Positions 22,226 through 48,449 of a stretch of DNA of 64,000 bases are shown piece by piece. Positions within the stretch are counted from its first letter, which is position 1; each line of letters starts with the position of its first letter. The notes beneath the pieces were generated by a model, which saw only the letters and a list, made by a program, of their open reading frames with translations, made no database searches and was not told where the DNA came from. Both the position numbers and the translations under genes were made by a program. Source of the stretch: Phoronis australis (taxonomy: Eukaryota > Phoronida > Phoronidae); contig NMRA01000416.1 in NCBI GenBank assembly GCA_002633005.1, positions 101,597 to 165,596 on the forward strand, given 5' to 3'.

Positions 22226-23977
22226 AATAAGCTATTGTCCACACATGACTCATTGCCTATGAAAGGGCATCCTCACCAACAAGGCTGACTTGTGTAGCAG
22301 TCAGATATAGTTCATACACAAACAATCCTCTGGCACATTGTCGTATGGCAACTTAGTTCCACGATTCACATTTCTCCAGGGCCACTGACTTGTACATTGT
22401 GTCATGCAGCACTGATGGTGTGTGGAAATGCTGTGGGAAGAGAAAGGAGTAACAAAGCTTGTTTATGTTGCGGCTTGAAGTGGCCTTAAAATGTCACTGA
22501 ACCTGGAACAAATATTGAAATATGAATAATTAAGTACTCCAGGTTGGGTCAAAAATGCTACCCCTGTTTTTTAAAACTCCGATATGGTGACTGCTCTACA
22601 ATTGCACACAAAATTAAATAATTACTATTTTCAGAAAGCAAGGGTGTATATAATAAGTAGTGTATAAAACTGTGTCTTTATTTTTGATTTGATGCCATAA
22701 CAATTCTTTAAACGCATCACTTGTCAGCAAAATATGCAAGTTTTTTTTGAGACAACTTCAAACCTTTGTTACCCATTTTCAAGCCTTTTTACTTTTGATA
22801 CATTCAGCAATTTTAAACAGATTCATGGGTCTGTCAAGCATACTTCTAGTCTAAGGCTGAGGGAACCGTTTCTCAGACTTTTTACTTTAATTTCTTCTAA
22901 TAGAAGTTCTGAAGACTTGGGTCATTTAAAAAATGATAGATAATCTTTCTGTTGTTTAAGAGTAATTACAAATCGTAAGGCACCATCAAAAATGCAATTT
23001 TCACAAAAAATGGCAGTCACTTGAATTTATAAACGACTTGCAACATTTAAAGGCATGAGTTAAGACTATTCAGTGACTGAGAATTCACAAAATGTAATAT
23101 ATTTTTATTGGTTTACAACTGATAACAAAACAGTTTCATGAAATAAACTTGAAGGAACTTCATGAAGGTTAAGAATTACCTCACCGTGCTCTTTCCCCCA
23201 GACATGTGTCACCTGTTATTTCCACATATGCAGTTGCACCAATTTTTACAACCCTAACCCCCTACGCCAATCCCCCACTAAGGACCTGAATAAGTAAATT
23301 AACAAAACAACTTACATACCTTTTTTTAAAAATAGCTGTTCCTTTTCAAAGGCTTTGTTCGTTGTCTCTGATATAGAAAGTAGGCTTTGACAACAGATCT
23401 TCACTGGATGGGAAGATCTTGCTGGTTAGGTGCAGTCAAATGCTTTTTGTCCATTTAGGGACAGTGCAGAAACGATGCATATCTCCTCTGCATGATACAA
23501 GCCCTCAAATCTAAAAACCAAAGGCTATGTGAAAAAAAAACAGACATGATAGATTTCCAGTTCAACGTGAGATTTCTGGAAGACATAGGATAGGGAGTAA
23601 ACAAATAGTCTAATGGATATTTGTCATGTACCCTTTGCCATTGGGCTTGGATTGTAATCTAACCAATATCGAGTAAAATGACAGCATAAAACTTCAGCAT
23701 TGATTGATGTAACTGTCACTGATAAACCTGTTGGAAATCATTCAAACAATAATACTGCTTTGATGTATGAAAAGATCCCGAGTGCTAGGTCAAGTATCGT
23801 AACACATACCGTATTCGCCGTAATAACCACCCAGGGCGCTTAGAAAAGTTTGGTTCAGGGGGGGGGCGCTTATTAACCCAAGGCGGTTGAAACCCGGTCT
23901 CCGAAACGGGTGAAATCGGAAGCTAAGATTTATCAAATTTACGCTCTGTGACGTATATGCAATCTATGAAAGACTTT
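22226..23977. other. Intergenic stretch, no gene seen
   Basis: AT-rich with no supported exon. A GC-rich phrase near 23820-23900, with TTCGCCGTAATAACCACC and GGGCGCTTATTAACCC, resembles the end of a common dispersed repeat and runs up to the assembly gap. Confidence 0.4.
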
Positions 23978-24723
23978 NNNNNNNNNNNNNNNNNNNNNNN
24001 NNNNNNNNNNNNNNNNNNNNNNNNNNNNNNNNNNNNNNNNNNNNNNNNNNNNNNNNNNNNNNNNNNNNNNNNNNNNNNNNNNNNNNNNNNNNNNNNNNNN
24101 NNNNNNNNNNNNNNNNNNNNNNNNNNNNNNNNNNNNNNNNNNNNNNNNNNNNNNNNNNNNNNNNNNNNNNNNNNNNNNNNNNNNNNNNNNNNNNNNNNNN
24201 NNNNNNNNNNNNNNNNNNNNNNNNNNNNNNNNNNNNNNNNNNNNNNNNNNNNNNNNNNNNNNNNNNNNNNNNNNNNNNNNNNNNNNNNNNNNNNNNNNNN
24301 NNNNNNNNNNNNNNNNNNNNNNNNNNNNNNNNNNNNNNNNNNNNNNNNNNNNNNNNNNNNNNNNNNNNNNNNNNNNNNNNNNNNNNNNNNNNNNNNNNNN
24401 NNNNNNNNNNNNNNNNNNNNNNNNNNNNNNNNNNNNNNNNNNNNNNNNNNNNNNNNNNNNNNNNNNNNNNNNNNNNNNNNNNNNNNNNNNNNNNNNNNNN
24501 NNNNNNNNNNNNNNNNNNNNNNNNNNNNNNNNNNNNNNNNNNNNNNNNNNNNNNNNNNNNNNNNNNNNNNNNNNNNNNNNNNNNNNNNNNNNNNNNNNNN
24601 NNNNNNNNNNNNNNNNNNNNNNNNNNNNNNNNNNNNNNNNNNNNNNNNNNNNNNNNNNNNNNNNNNNNNNNNNNNNNNNNNNNNNNNNNNNNNNNNNNNN
24701 NNNNNNNNNNNNNNNNNNNNNNN
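23978..24723. other. Assembly gap (746 Ns)
   Basis: A continuous run of undetermined bases. Any open frame through it is meaningless. Confidence 0.99.
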
Positions 24724-25299
24724 TTAAAATAATCGCAAACCTTACCTTTGTATAAGGTCGTGCTTACTTCCTCTCATAGAAGCACCCTTTTCACGCAATC
24801 TCAGATTCAGTTGGCACGGCTGCAAGCCATTTCACCATGCATTTAAAGGGCTCACAATATTGAGGCTGCTTAATCTATCACCACTAGTACATGCTGCTTC
24901 ACGGATCGAAAGCAGACGATCTTCAATTTGGCAATGCTTTGGGGCATTTTGATTGTTAAAATATCAATGGAATTTGTTCTTCAACAGTTTAAAGTGATAA
25001 CGCATTCTTATATACACCTACCCTGTCTTGGCTTAGACCAGTTCCGGTCTTAACTTCATGGGGAATTTCGTGAATCGGGGCCAAGACATTTTGGTCTAAA
25101 GTAAGCCGATTTCGGGGTAAGCTAAAGCGAAAATAGTGTCCTGAAATGCTGGCCCCTGGTTTTCACTGCTTTGGTTTGAACGTTTCAAAGTTCACCAGTT
25201 CACTATCTAGGAGTTTCCGGATCCAGACATCAGTCTCTTCTGAAATTGAAAAATCTTTTGACCTCTGTTAAGACTGGCATGGCAGAGAAATCCTCTATA
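24724..25299. other. Intergenic stretch after the gap
   Basis: No exon is supported. A block at about 25020-25130 repeats a phrase around CCAAGACA...GGTCTAA and TCTTGGCTTAGACCAG in opposite senses, so it is partly self-complementary and probably part of a small repeat. Confidence 0.35.
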
Positions 25300-25612
25300 G
25301 GCCCTTTCATTAACTAATGTGGACGCGTCGATGTTTTGAGGAGTTGCGGTCAGTATGAATGGTTAAATTCGATCCTGGATCGAAGTTAACATGCAGCATC
25401 AGTTAACTTTGCAGTAAACAGATGGATTTAATAGCAGAGCATCGATGTTGCGGTGCAGTATGAACGGTCAACTTCTTTTGCATTGAAGTTATCGCCAGGG
25501 GCCACTGTTATTCGTTAACTACTGAGGCCAGTATGAATGGTTCAGTTAAGTTTGCAGTTGATGTCGAAGCTCTGCTCAGAGCAGCATTAAGTCAGTGTGA
25601 AAGGGCTTTACC
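25300..25612. mobile_element. Candidate MITE with short terminal inverted repeats
   Basis: It begins GGCCCTTTCATTAACTAATG and ends with the inverse phrase TTAAGTCAGTGTGAAAGGGCTTTA. Inside, a CAGTATGAATGGTTAA-type phrase occurs three times (about 25352, 25463, 25530). This looks like a non-autonomous DNA transposon, but target-site duplications are not clear. Confidence 0.45.
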
Positions 25613-25769
25613 GCGAGGTGCACTAATCAGGGTCAACAGGTGCAGTCCGTTGAAACAATGAAATCAAATCAAATTACATTTTCTGTTGATAATTTCTAGG
25701 AGTTCCTTCAAGAAAAAATCACAACCATAACTTTTCACAAGCGAAAGAGTTAAAAGATCACTATAGTTC

Positions 25770-25832
25770 TGATGTATGATATGATATGATATGGTAATTT
25801 AATTAAGCCATATGGTAATTTAATTAAGCCAG
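25770..25832. repeat. Short tandem repeats (ATGAT and ~22-bp units)
   Basis: A run of ATGAT units is followed by two copies of ATATGGTAATTTAATTAAGCC. Confidence 0.85.
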
Positions 25833-27306
25833 TGTTTTGTTGCTGTATAGTCATTGTGAATGTGGCCTGCTCCACACAAAAGACTCAGATCAGTGTGTAC
25901 TGGTAATCAGGATGTCAAGGGTTCTTGTACATTAATCCTACTGACAAACTACAATGGGCCAAGTTTCTAATCATCTGCTAGTGTTTGGAGGCATGTTGCT
26001 TCAGATGTACCCAGGTCGCTCAGTTGGGCACATTGCACCAAACACCTGAAACCATTTTCATAATTTATTACTTACACATAATGGTATAACACATGGCAAT
26101 ACACAAATTAAGACAGAGATGAGGAGCTTAAGAGACCTACAACATTGTGAACATATCCGAGACACACTCAATCTACTAGACCTCAATGTCTCCTCCAGCA
26201 GTTTTTGAATTAAGCTAACATTTAAAAGACAGATACACCTTTCTTCACAAAAAATGGAAACGTAGCATTTTAAAAATAACTGGAGAATGTTCAGTAGTAT
26301 GTAGATATGTGTGCATGGTGTGAATTGTGTCCACACCAGCAAAATTGGGTTTTAACTTTTCCAATCTAATATCTCTTTTCATAATCGCTTCAATTCACCC
26401 TGATAGTTATAACCTAGCTACGGTAACCTGGTTCATGCAAATTCTTGTTTTGGTCGGTTGCCATTTCAGTAGTGGTCAGTGCCATTGAACTTAAGTGTGT
26501 GCTCACATTATGGGTTACGTTTCCAACTATGCTGGTTGTTTATGCTGATGACGGCTAGAACCTGAGTGAAACAGCTAGCTTAACCATATGCACCCTCACA
26601 GACAGTTATCACCCCGGCCAACCCGCGATCGAGAACGACCGGTAAGCGATCGAGAACGAAACCTGTTGCGAGAAGCGAAGCCAGGCAAGGTTAGTAAATT
26701 TGATGAATTTACGTTGTTTTTACTTCCAATGTGAAAACAGAGACATGAGTTCAAGGCGTAACACATTGAGGAAGGGGAGGTATAGGTTTGGGCTGGTTTC
26801 TGTTCCAATTATTGGAGATAAGTTACGTTGAACGAGGCAGCGCTTGAGTCAAAGGTGATTCGTATGTCATTTTGGCAAATTGCGGTTATTTGTGGTACTA
26901 AATCAATAAATTGACCATGAAGTTATGAAGAAGTGACTAGTGAAAATATAACACAACGCTTGTTTTTCATAGTTTTGAAAGGATCTCTGATTTTTCGACA
27001 CTTTTCTGTTGAAAGATGCGATCGAGAATGCAAAAATAAGCGATCGGAAACGCAAATTTTTGTTTTGTTTATGAGATCGAGAACGCATCGTGGTGTGCCG
27101 AACAGTTATGAACTTTTTACTTATAAAACGTGAAAAGGGTTACAAAATAAGTGTGGTGCAATGAATTAATCATATTTTGATTCATTACTGTTACTTTCTT
27201 TTCCAAACTAAATAATATCATAGCATTACCATTAAATTACTACATGTACATCAAGCCTTATTTTAATTATAGATATTTTCACAAATGAATTTATTTTCAT
27301 TTCAGG

Positions 27307-27420
27307 AAACACGCTCACTGTTATTATTGTGAGGCGAGCTTCAACGAACAGATTAATCAGGGCGCGAAAGTACACCCTACCAGGGTTTTGAAATACAGAC
27401 ATACATGTATACTTTTAAAC
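27307..27420 (+). pseudogene. C2H2-like zinc-finger fragment
   Basis: A TTTCATTTCAG acceptor ends at 27306. In one frame the exon reads KHAHCYYCEASFNEQ, then KVHPT, the pattern of a C2H2 finger (C-x2-C, Phe, spaced His) with one weak His position. The frame ends at TGA or TAA about 100 bases later. It is either a fragment or a divergent last exon. Confidence 0.35.
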
Positions 27421-27514
27421 CAAACCAAGTGAAACAAGGGGTTCTAAACTAAGACTCACCTAGCAATTGCTCCATGTGGCGTGTAAGCCAGGAGTAAACA
27501 AATTGTTGATGCAG

Positions 27515-27650
27515 ATGAAAGCAGTGGCAGATTTAGGAGGGGGGGGGGTGTCGAGGGGGCCATGCCCCCTAAAATTTTCCCAAATACCATTTGGCAGTGC
27601 GAATTGCCGACTAGCNAAAATCCTGGATCCGGCCCTGGAAAGTGAGTGCC
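27515..27650. mobile_element. Dispersed repeat fragment
   Basis: GTGGCAGATTTAGGAGG, then a poly-G run, CCATGCCCCCT and CCTGGATCCGGCCCTG. The closing phrase is typical of common interspersed repeats in invertebrate genomes, and an N at 27616 lies in it. The overlapping open frames on both strands are not genes. Confidence 0.45.
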
Positions 27651-28599
27651 GAATGTTCTTGCAGGATTGTGACAACAAAAGGAAAAAAACAAATACGCCA
27701 GTGAAGTTAAAGAATGATGATGAGCGTGCCTGTGGGAGCGAGAAGAGTGCGGCAACACCATTCGTGAGGTGATTCAAAGATTACCGCTCATGAAGGTCTG
27801 GGATTAAAAAAAATGCCAGAAATGGTGTTAACTGTTGCTGATAAAACGGGTGATATTTTGTTGGATGTTTTACTGATATTATCGATACAGAGATGAACAG
27901 ATTGACTTGTGGCACTTGTGTGGCTTGGATATACAACATATGTTTGACTCTTCTGTTTTATAGTGAGGCAAGATATAATACACCTACTATATTGTGATTT
28001 TCTCAAAAATGTAGTTAAAATGTTGTCTTTAACATCACTTCAAGACACAATGTAGTGATTACACAGGAAATCAACAACAATATTAAAGCAGTTCTATAAT
28101 ATTATTAATCTTTTATCACACATACCTCAAAATTGGTCATACAGAAAAAAGATATAAAACATTGCTTTAGGGAAATCAACATAACACATCTAGTGTACAT
28201 TTCCTGCGAATTATTTTTGGAGTGTATTAGACTAAATCATCACTGAATCATAGACAATCTATTTCGGACAGGTTCATAGTATAAAGTTCTCTCACAGGGA
28301 AACAACAACAATATGAAAACAGTTTCTACAGTTATGGCAGACATATAGTTTTCTTTTAAAATACTAATTGGTCATAACAATTGTATGTAAGAATCACCCA
28401 ATGACACATAGAGTGGCCATTTAAATGTACCCAAACACAACAAAAATGCACCGGTTCTGTTAAAGATGCTGCTGAAATAACACAAATAGAAAAAAGGTTC
28501 AAACCAAACGTCAAAATAGTATCACGTCAGACAACTACCAACCATTAACTCTGTATATCTGAATAAAGTTTTGTGACTTAACAACATTCACTACTGGAC

Positions 28600-28960
28600 T
28601 GAATTATTTTATCCATGGTGATTCTGATTCTCTTGCATGACACATTCACAACAACAAGGAGTGTCCTCAGGCTTACTCTTTCTGTGAAACATTGATCGCA
28701 GATTGGGCACTGAAACAACTTGGTTTCTGAGCACTATGCTTCATATTGTGTTTTCTTATGCAGTAAAAAAAATCTTGCCCCATGCAACAGGGGGCTGGTA
28801 AAGGTCTTGTTTGCAGCTAGTGAGTGACACTGTGTTTTATTGTCATTTGGTTATACAAAAAAGGTTTCTTCCTGAACGAAGCTTCACAACATATATGCAT
28901 ACACAGCCCTTTGTCACATGCAGCAGTTGTGCTACCGGTACTCTTTTTTGAAGGCATGTA
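28600..28960 (-). pseudogene. C2H2-like zinc-finger fragments on the minus strand
   Basis: Two separate finger-like stretches are seen. Near 28895 CMHICCEASFRKKPF leads on to KHSVTH. Near 28690 a TTGTTTCAG acceptor precedes CPICDQCFTERVSLRTLL. A linker-like KHSAQKPS lies between them in another frame. Key His residues are missing or out of frame, so this looks decayed. Confidence 0.3.
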
Positions 28961-29563
28961 TGTTAACACTCTGAAAGACTTCTCATGCGGCTACAGTTCA
29001 ACTGAAAAATCAAATTAATCATATTTGTGAGGCTAAATCTCACAGAGAAATCATGAAAAACGGTGAAGTATAACAAACAATTGACCTGTCAACTAATTCA
29101 TGGTCGTATTATTCTAAAATTATTGATATAACAATGTAACTTGAACAATTATTCAGGAAAATGTACAGAAAAAAATGTGCGTTCACGATCGCCATGGAGA
29201 ATTAACAGCTTTGTTCCCGGTCGCCGTCTCACACAAGACCTGCTTGTATCGGTAGATAGCTCGAATTGTTTCACAAATTATAACTAACAAAGGTGTCAAC
29301 AGCTACGATTTAACTATAAACGTCACACGTGTCCACTGAAGAACCCAAGAATTGCTAATAACAAGTAGAAATTGACGAATTTACGAGACGCAAGTCATTT
29401 TACCAAAAGCCATTGCATTCTGCGGTCTCTATTTCAAAAAAAAGCAAAAGCCAAGTATTATTTCGGATCCACAACAAAGGCTAAGCTCTGACGCTTTTCG
29501 GTATGCTGCATTGGTACCAAAGTAGCCTCTATTTAAGAAGAAAATGACACTTAAACTCACCAG

Positions 29564-29586
29564 GTACTTCACTGTCGTCTGCCATT
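29564..29586 (-). CDS. Candidate first exon (MADDSEVP) with strong donor
   Basis: Minus strand: an ATG in the context CAAAAATGGCAGACG encodes MADDSEVP and is followed by a GTGAGTTT donor. It lies about 10 bases inside the right inverted end with the GCGATCGAGAACG motif, which would then act as its promoter. No second exon can be assigned with confidence. The zinc-finger fragments further left on the same strand are candidates. Confidence 0.35.
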
Positions 29587-29769
29587 TTTGGTGTAAGATC
29601 TCGTTCTCGATTGCCTTCCGGCCGTTCTCGATCGCAGGTTGGCCAGGGTGGTTATGGTACAGTTAAAACTTTTACAACCTGTTTTAAAATGTTTAGAATA
29701 GAACCCTCAAACCAGAGCCAGAAGCGGATAAATATTCTCCACAAAGCAGTGGATCAAAAAAGACATTTC

Positions 29770-30425
29770 TGTAGGCCAACCAGGGCTTCAACCAGGATTT
29801 CGAAAATAGAGTGTCCAAAATGGGGTTCCCAATATTCCAGGGTGTTCCAGTGGCGCATTACCCCCACCCCCACCGCATTTCACCAGTAATCCCCCCATGC
29901 ACACTGAGGTTTTTACAAAAAATGCGTTGACTAAGGTTTTACATCTAAGTTTACAGAAACAGCTCTCCTGCTGTGAGCTTTTTTTACTAAAAACAGTGTG
30001 TGGACCAAAACTTTTTTCTAAATTCACGAAAACAGCCAAGTAGCTTACCAAACAAATGTTATACAGATATTGGTTGAACAATGAGTGTACTATTTTGGTT
30101 ATCTTAAGTCAGATTGCTGTAGTAAAGTTTATCATATCATCTTAACTGGCTTTTATACCCTGTACAATGAGTCATCAGAGCTGCAGTTACCAACACAAGA
30201 AAAATGCACTGATCGTGTGTGGTTTATATTTTGGCAACAGGTGTCACTGCTGCTCCATATTAAAACGTTAAAGCCCACATTGAAAAGTGTGAAACCGGTG
30301 CAAACTCAAAAATGTTAAATGGACATATTCTTGTAGCACAATATAGCATTAAACTAAAGACATTTCGCTTTTGGTGTTTTTAAAAAAAGATGAAAAACAT
30401 GAAACTACAGCTCTGAAACACCAGT
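29770..30425 (+). mobile_element. Dispersed repeat, copy 1 of a ~0.65-kb family
   Basis: Its reverse complement recurs at about 55895-56555 with the same order of blocks: GTGTCCAAAATGGGGTTCCC, a CACTGAGGTTTTTAC block, CCAATATCTGT, TCATCAGAGCTG, GGCAACAGGTGTCACTGCTG, CTTTTGGTGTTTTTA and AGCTCTGAAACA. No long coding frame is kept. The two copies are 25 kb apart in opposite orientation. Confidence 0.75.
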
Positions 30426-31120
30426 TTGCAGTCAACCAATGTCCCTGCCGCTATAAAAAGTACTGAATCATTGGAAATGATAATACCACTGAAAGTAGAC
30501 TACGCTAGTCTGGTAGACCCTGAGTACTGCTAATGATTGCAATGACTTTTCAGTAGTATGAACATTGCAACATATTCAATACACTGAGTTGAAGGGGCTG
30601 ACATTTCTTTCTTAAACTTACAATGACTTAACAGTCTTACAATGTGTGTCCTAACTGGAGAAATTCTGATTGACATTTGGTGTCCTTGCCAGGGCGTCCA
30701 GATTATTATGAGGGTGTCCATTTGGACGCCCAAGATGTACGCTGCCTGAAGGCCTGAGGCCAACAGAATGCACTAAATGAGACTTGAATTCTTAAAATTT
30801 TCTGGAGAAGCCCACAGATACCCCTTGCAGGAGGTCATACCCCTCCTGTACCCTCCCCTTTGCCAACTTTGTTGGCATTTGCCAGACCAATGAAAATGTT
30901 ATTATGGTGGAAATCTGGAAATGTTGTAAATGTCTTCATTATAAAATAACAATTGGGCCCACTATCTGTCAGTATCAGGTCATTGAGGGGTGTTTAAATG
31001 AAGGTCAAGTGTTGGATGAGCTGCGATCAAAATTCTCATGTTTAGCACTGCCCAGAAACAAATTCAGATCTCTCGTCTTAATGTTAATTACATTTTCTTT
31101 TCAATTGTTATGTTTTGCAG
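30426..31120. other. Region upstream of the PCYT1 start exon
   Basis: No clear promoter is seen. A TATGTTTTGCAG acceptor at 31120 suggests that the ATG-bearing exon is preceded by a non-coding first exon, whose position is unknown. Confidence 0.4.
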
Positions 31121-31187
31121 AAAACTCAAGAAATCAGGAGCTGAAGGTGAATAAATATCTTATCCTTTGTCAGTCAATAGTCACGCT

Positions 31188-45612
<14,425 letters not shown>

Positions 45613-48449
45613 AAAGTTTTAGTCAATATGCCCTCAAAATGCGAGTGTAAGATTTTTGGCCAGTGTCTAAGCCATACATTTCGTTTGCTTTATTTGTCTC
45701 TGGTTCATTATAATAATTTGTATCAATGTTTATCGATCGGTAAGGGGTGTTTTTCTGTAACTGATACAGTGGCTACAAACTCACGTTTCGTCTTAAAAAT
45801 CAAGTTTTGATTGCTTTACCACTATGAAATTGATCTCAAATTGTTCCTTAGACAATGAAAACAAAATAGTATCTGGGATTGGCAAGACCTGAAAGTTCAT
45901 TATTGCTCAAGATCACTCTCTACCAGTTAACTTGGCTCGGCACATCATTCTATTTACTGAGCCTGATCTCAAGGAAACACAAACTCTCAGTTCTATCCAG
46001 GACCAAGAATCACTTCTCATCTATCTAAAGAAAACACGTTGAGAACAATTTTATAACAATAAGTGATCTGAATCAAAAGTTAGTATCTTCTATATTATGT
46101 GGGTATATAGCCACTTAAAGCATTCACCTCTTGCATCACATCCAAGCACTTATCAGGTTCTGGCGATCTAATCTTTTTACATTTCATTGGTCAGCTTGAG
46201 AATGAACTTAATGCAATTTTCTATGATAATGTTTGCTAGAGTATATTAGGCTTAACGTGGGTGACTTTTTATTCCAAGTTTACCCTTGATTATTCCAGTT
46301 TTTAAGCTTCAAGTTAAAATCTGAAATATCAATTTTCAGTCAGAGTTTGCAGCTTCAACTAATAAGGCTTAACAAACTTCAAACTCATTTGTGGACCATA
46401 ATATGTAAGAACGAACAATCATAGACACTTACCTTGAGTTAATGTTAAAGTACTGAAAATTTTTAAAAATTTTGGAGTTTGTGTTCTGAGACTAGATTTG
46501 CAGTCTCCTTCAATTTTTGATTTTTCCTTTTATTTTGACTTCAGTGAATCGACTGCATTATTAATTTTTTACTACAGAACTGTATCAATGGTTCCATTTC
46601 CAATTATTTAATTTGTTCATTGTCTTGAAAGAAGTAGACTCCCTGGACCTTCTCAAAAATTGTCAGATGAAACTGAGTTAACTCATTTGTTAAGCTCATG
46701 CACTGATTCAGTTGTCTACAAAATGTAATCAAGATTTTATCGGCTTTTCATTACCCCCAATTCTGGGAGAAAAATTATTTTTACTCGGCTGCTGATCTAT
46801 AGTTGTGAACAGATTGTTGTTTGACAATCGACAGACATCGGGAGTACTTAACTCGTCTCTATCGCAGCAATTTGAAATTAACCAAACACATGGTCAGCAC
46901 CTCCTCTAGATCATGAATCAACTCTATGCATGAAATCCTTGTAGTTAATATGCATTCTTAAAGCTGTATTTCCCCCTACTTAGCTGGCTAAAAACGAAAA
47001 TTAAATCGGGATGTGTACGCTCGTAAAATGGGTCTCCAAAGTTTCCTTACCACGATAGCACTTCTTTTGTTATCAAGGAGAGTATATGCAAACCTTCAGC
47101 AGCTAGGTCAAAAAATACTTTGGAAAATGTCAATTTTATTGGGGTTGATCATAAACCCTGAAAATATAGTGCAGTGGATTCCATTAAAAATTGGTCAGTC
47201 ATGTGACACAGCAATGATCATTTCCTGTGAGTACATTGCAGATAGCTGTTGGTATTTTGGCTCTTCAAACATGCAGCAACTAGGCAGATCAAAGTGCAAC
47301 TTTTATTATAAAGTTGTTCGTCACTGTCTTTATGTAGCATGGTTAACATATCATTAGCAATACAGCATATATGTGTGCAATATTCAGACAGGCTGTATCA
47401 GGAAGATTACTAAAGCAATCTGTACTTCAAAAATTGGCTTAATTTACAGAATCAATTAGTATATTTAGTTTTAGGGTCTGAGGTCTATTCTCTGTATGTG
47501 GAACTTGACTCAAAAGTTGACCAATTGCATGGCAAGCTCTGAGTGATTGGTTAAGTTTTGAGTCCAACTCCGAGATTAGACGGGAGGCTAGGTGATGGAT
47601 TGGACATATACATGTATTTATATTTTAAAGTAATAAACAGAAAAATAACTAAGTAGCTACGCAATGGTAGTTTTTTGTCAGCATATTTTTATTTTTACAA
47701 TGTGGGGTTTAGAAGTGGTTGTTAAAGATTTATTTCACAACAACTAAGTATGTAATGCATCAGTCTCTAGATTACTGGTTGACCTTGACAACCTACTCTC
47801 CCACTACTTAAACTGGGACACAAGTGAACAACTTAGTGTTAAGTAAAAAATGTGGCTGTATTTAATAAACTAATAAGTAGCTGATGACAATGTGGTTATT
47901 TTATAGTCCCAGAGATTATGTCAGCCACCGTAGCACAGTCACCAAAATAACCTGACAAAATGACCATGGTGCGGGGTCTAATCTTTGTATTTTAGATCAA
48001 AATTATTAAAAGGACATTTTTCTTTCTGCTTTAGTATGATTTTATTAAGGTAAGTGTCTTTTGTGTACTCAATTATAATGTGATTTACATACATAAATGT
48101 CTTGTGCAAAGTTTGCACTTAGTGGCTCATTTGAGCGATGAAGTGTAGTTTAAACTTGACATTCCCAGTCAAGTTGAGACTAGATGTAACAATTTTAGTG
48201 CTTGGGTCATCAAGTGCAAACAAGGATTCGTCAGTTATTCAAATAAACCGTAATGTAGTGCTGAATAATAGACACATATATCTTGAGTACAAATAGTACA
48301 GAAAATGTCAAAAATAGTTTAGAGTTTGCTTCAACTGAAAAACAAAGGTCAGATTCTGGGCCCTCATGTGGAATTCCCAATCGTGACGACTTTGAGCGGA
48401 ATTCTTAATGTGATCACTGAGTTCAAACAGAAATCACCATCATAAAAGC
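45613..48449. other. PCYT1 3' UTR and intergenic sequence
   Basis: AT-rich, with AATAAA hexamers, for example near 47630 and 47865, but none clearly placed. Segments near 45870-46080 and 48120-48340 resemble intron segments near 39540 and 40690-40860, showing a shared dispersed repeat. The open frame at 47013-47357 has no support as a gene. Confidence 0.4.

Larger units (their letters stand above)
26605..29653. mobile_element. ~3.05-kb segment bounded by ~55-bp inverted ends with paired GCGATCGAGAACG motif
   Basis: The left end 26605-26662 and right end 29597-29653 are inverted copies. Each carries CCGGCCAAC or its variant, then CGCGATCGAGAACG, a CCGG spacer and a second GCGATCGAGAACG. A third cluster of the motif lies at 27017-27090. 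The interior holds C2H2-like zinc-finger fragments: on plus at about 27319-27372 (CYYCEASF, then KVH), and on minus at about 28895 (CCEASF) and 28690 (CPICDQCF). The two CEASF fragments sit about 700-760 bp inside each end in mirror orientation. The segment could be a DNA transposon, or two inverted copies of a zinc-finger gene with its promoter. No transposase is recognised. Confidence 0.5.

Noticed and set aside
23948-24727. Long open frame of 259 codons
   Set aside because: Nearly all of it is the run of Ns in the assembly gap.
27456-27777. Three overlapping open frames of about 100 codons on both strands
   Set aside because: They lie on a dispersed repeat with a poly-G run and an N; frames on both strands at once indicate low-stop sequence, not genes.
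47013-47357. 114-codon plus-strand open frame
   Set aside because: No family resemblance, no splice context and ordinary AT-rich composition.
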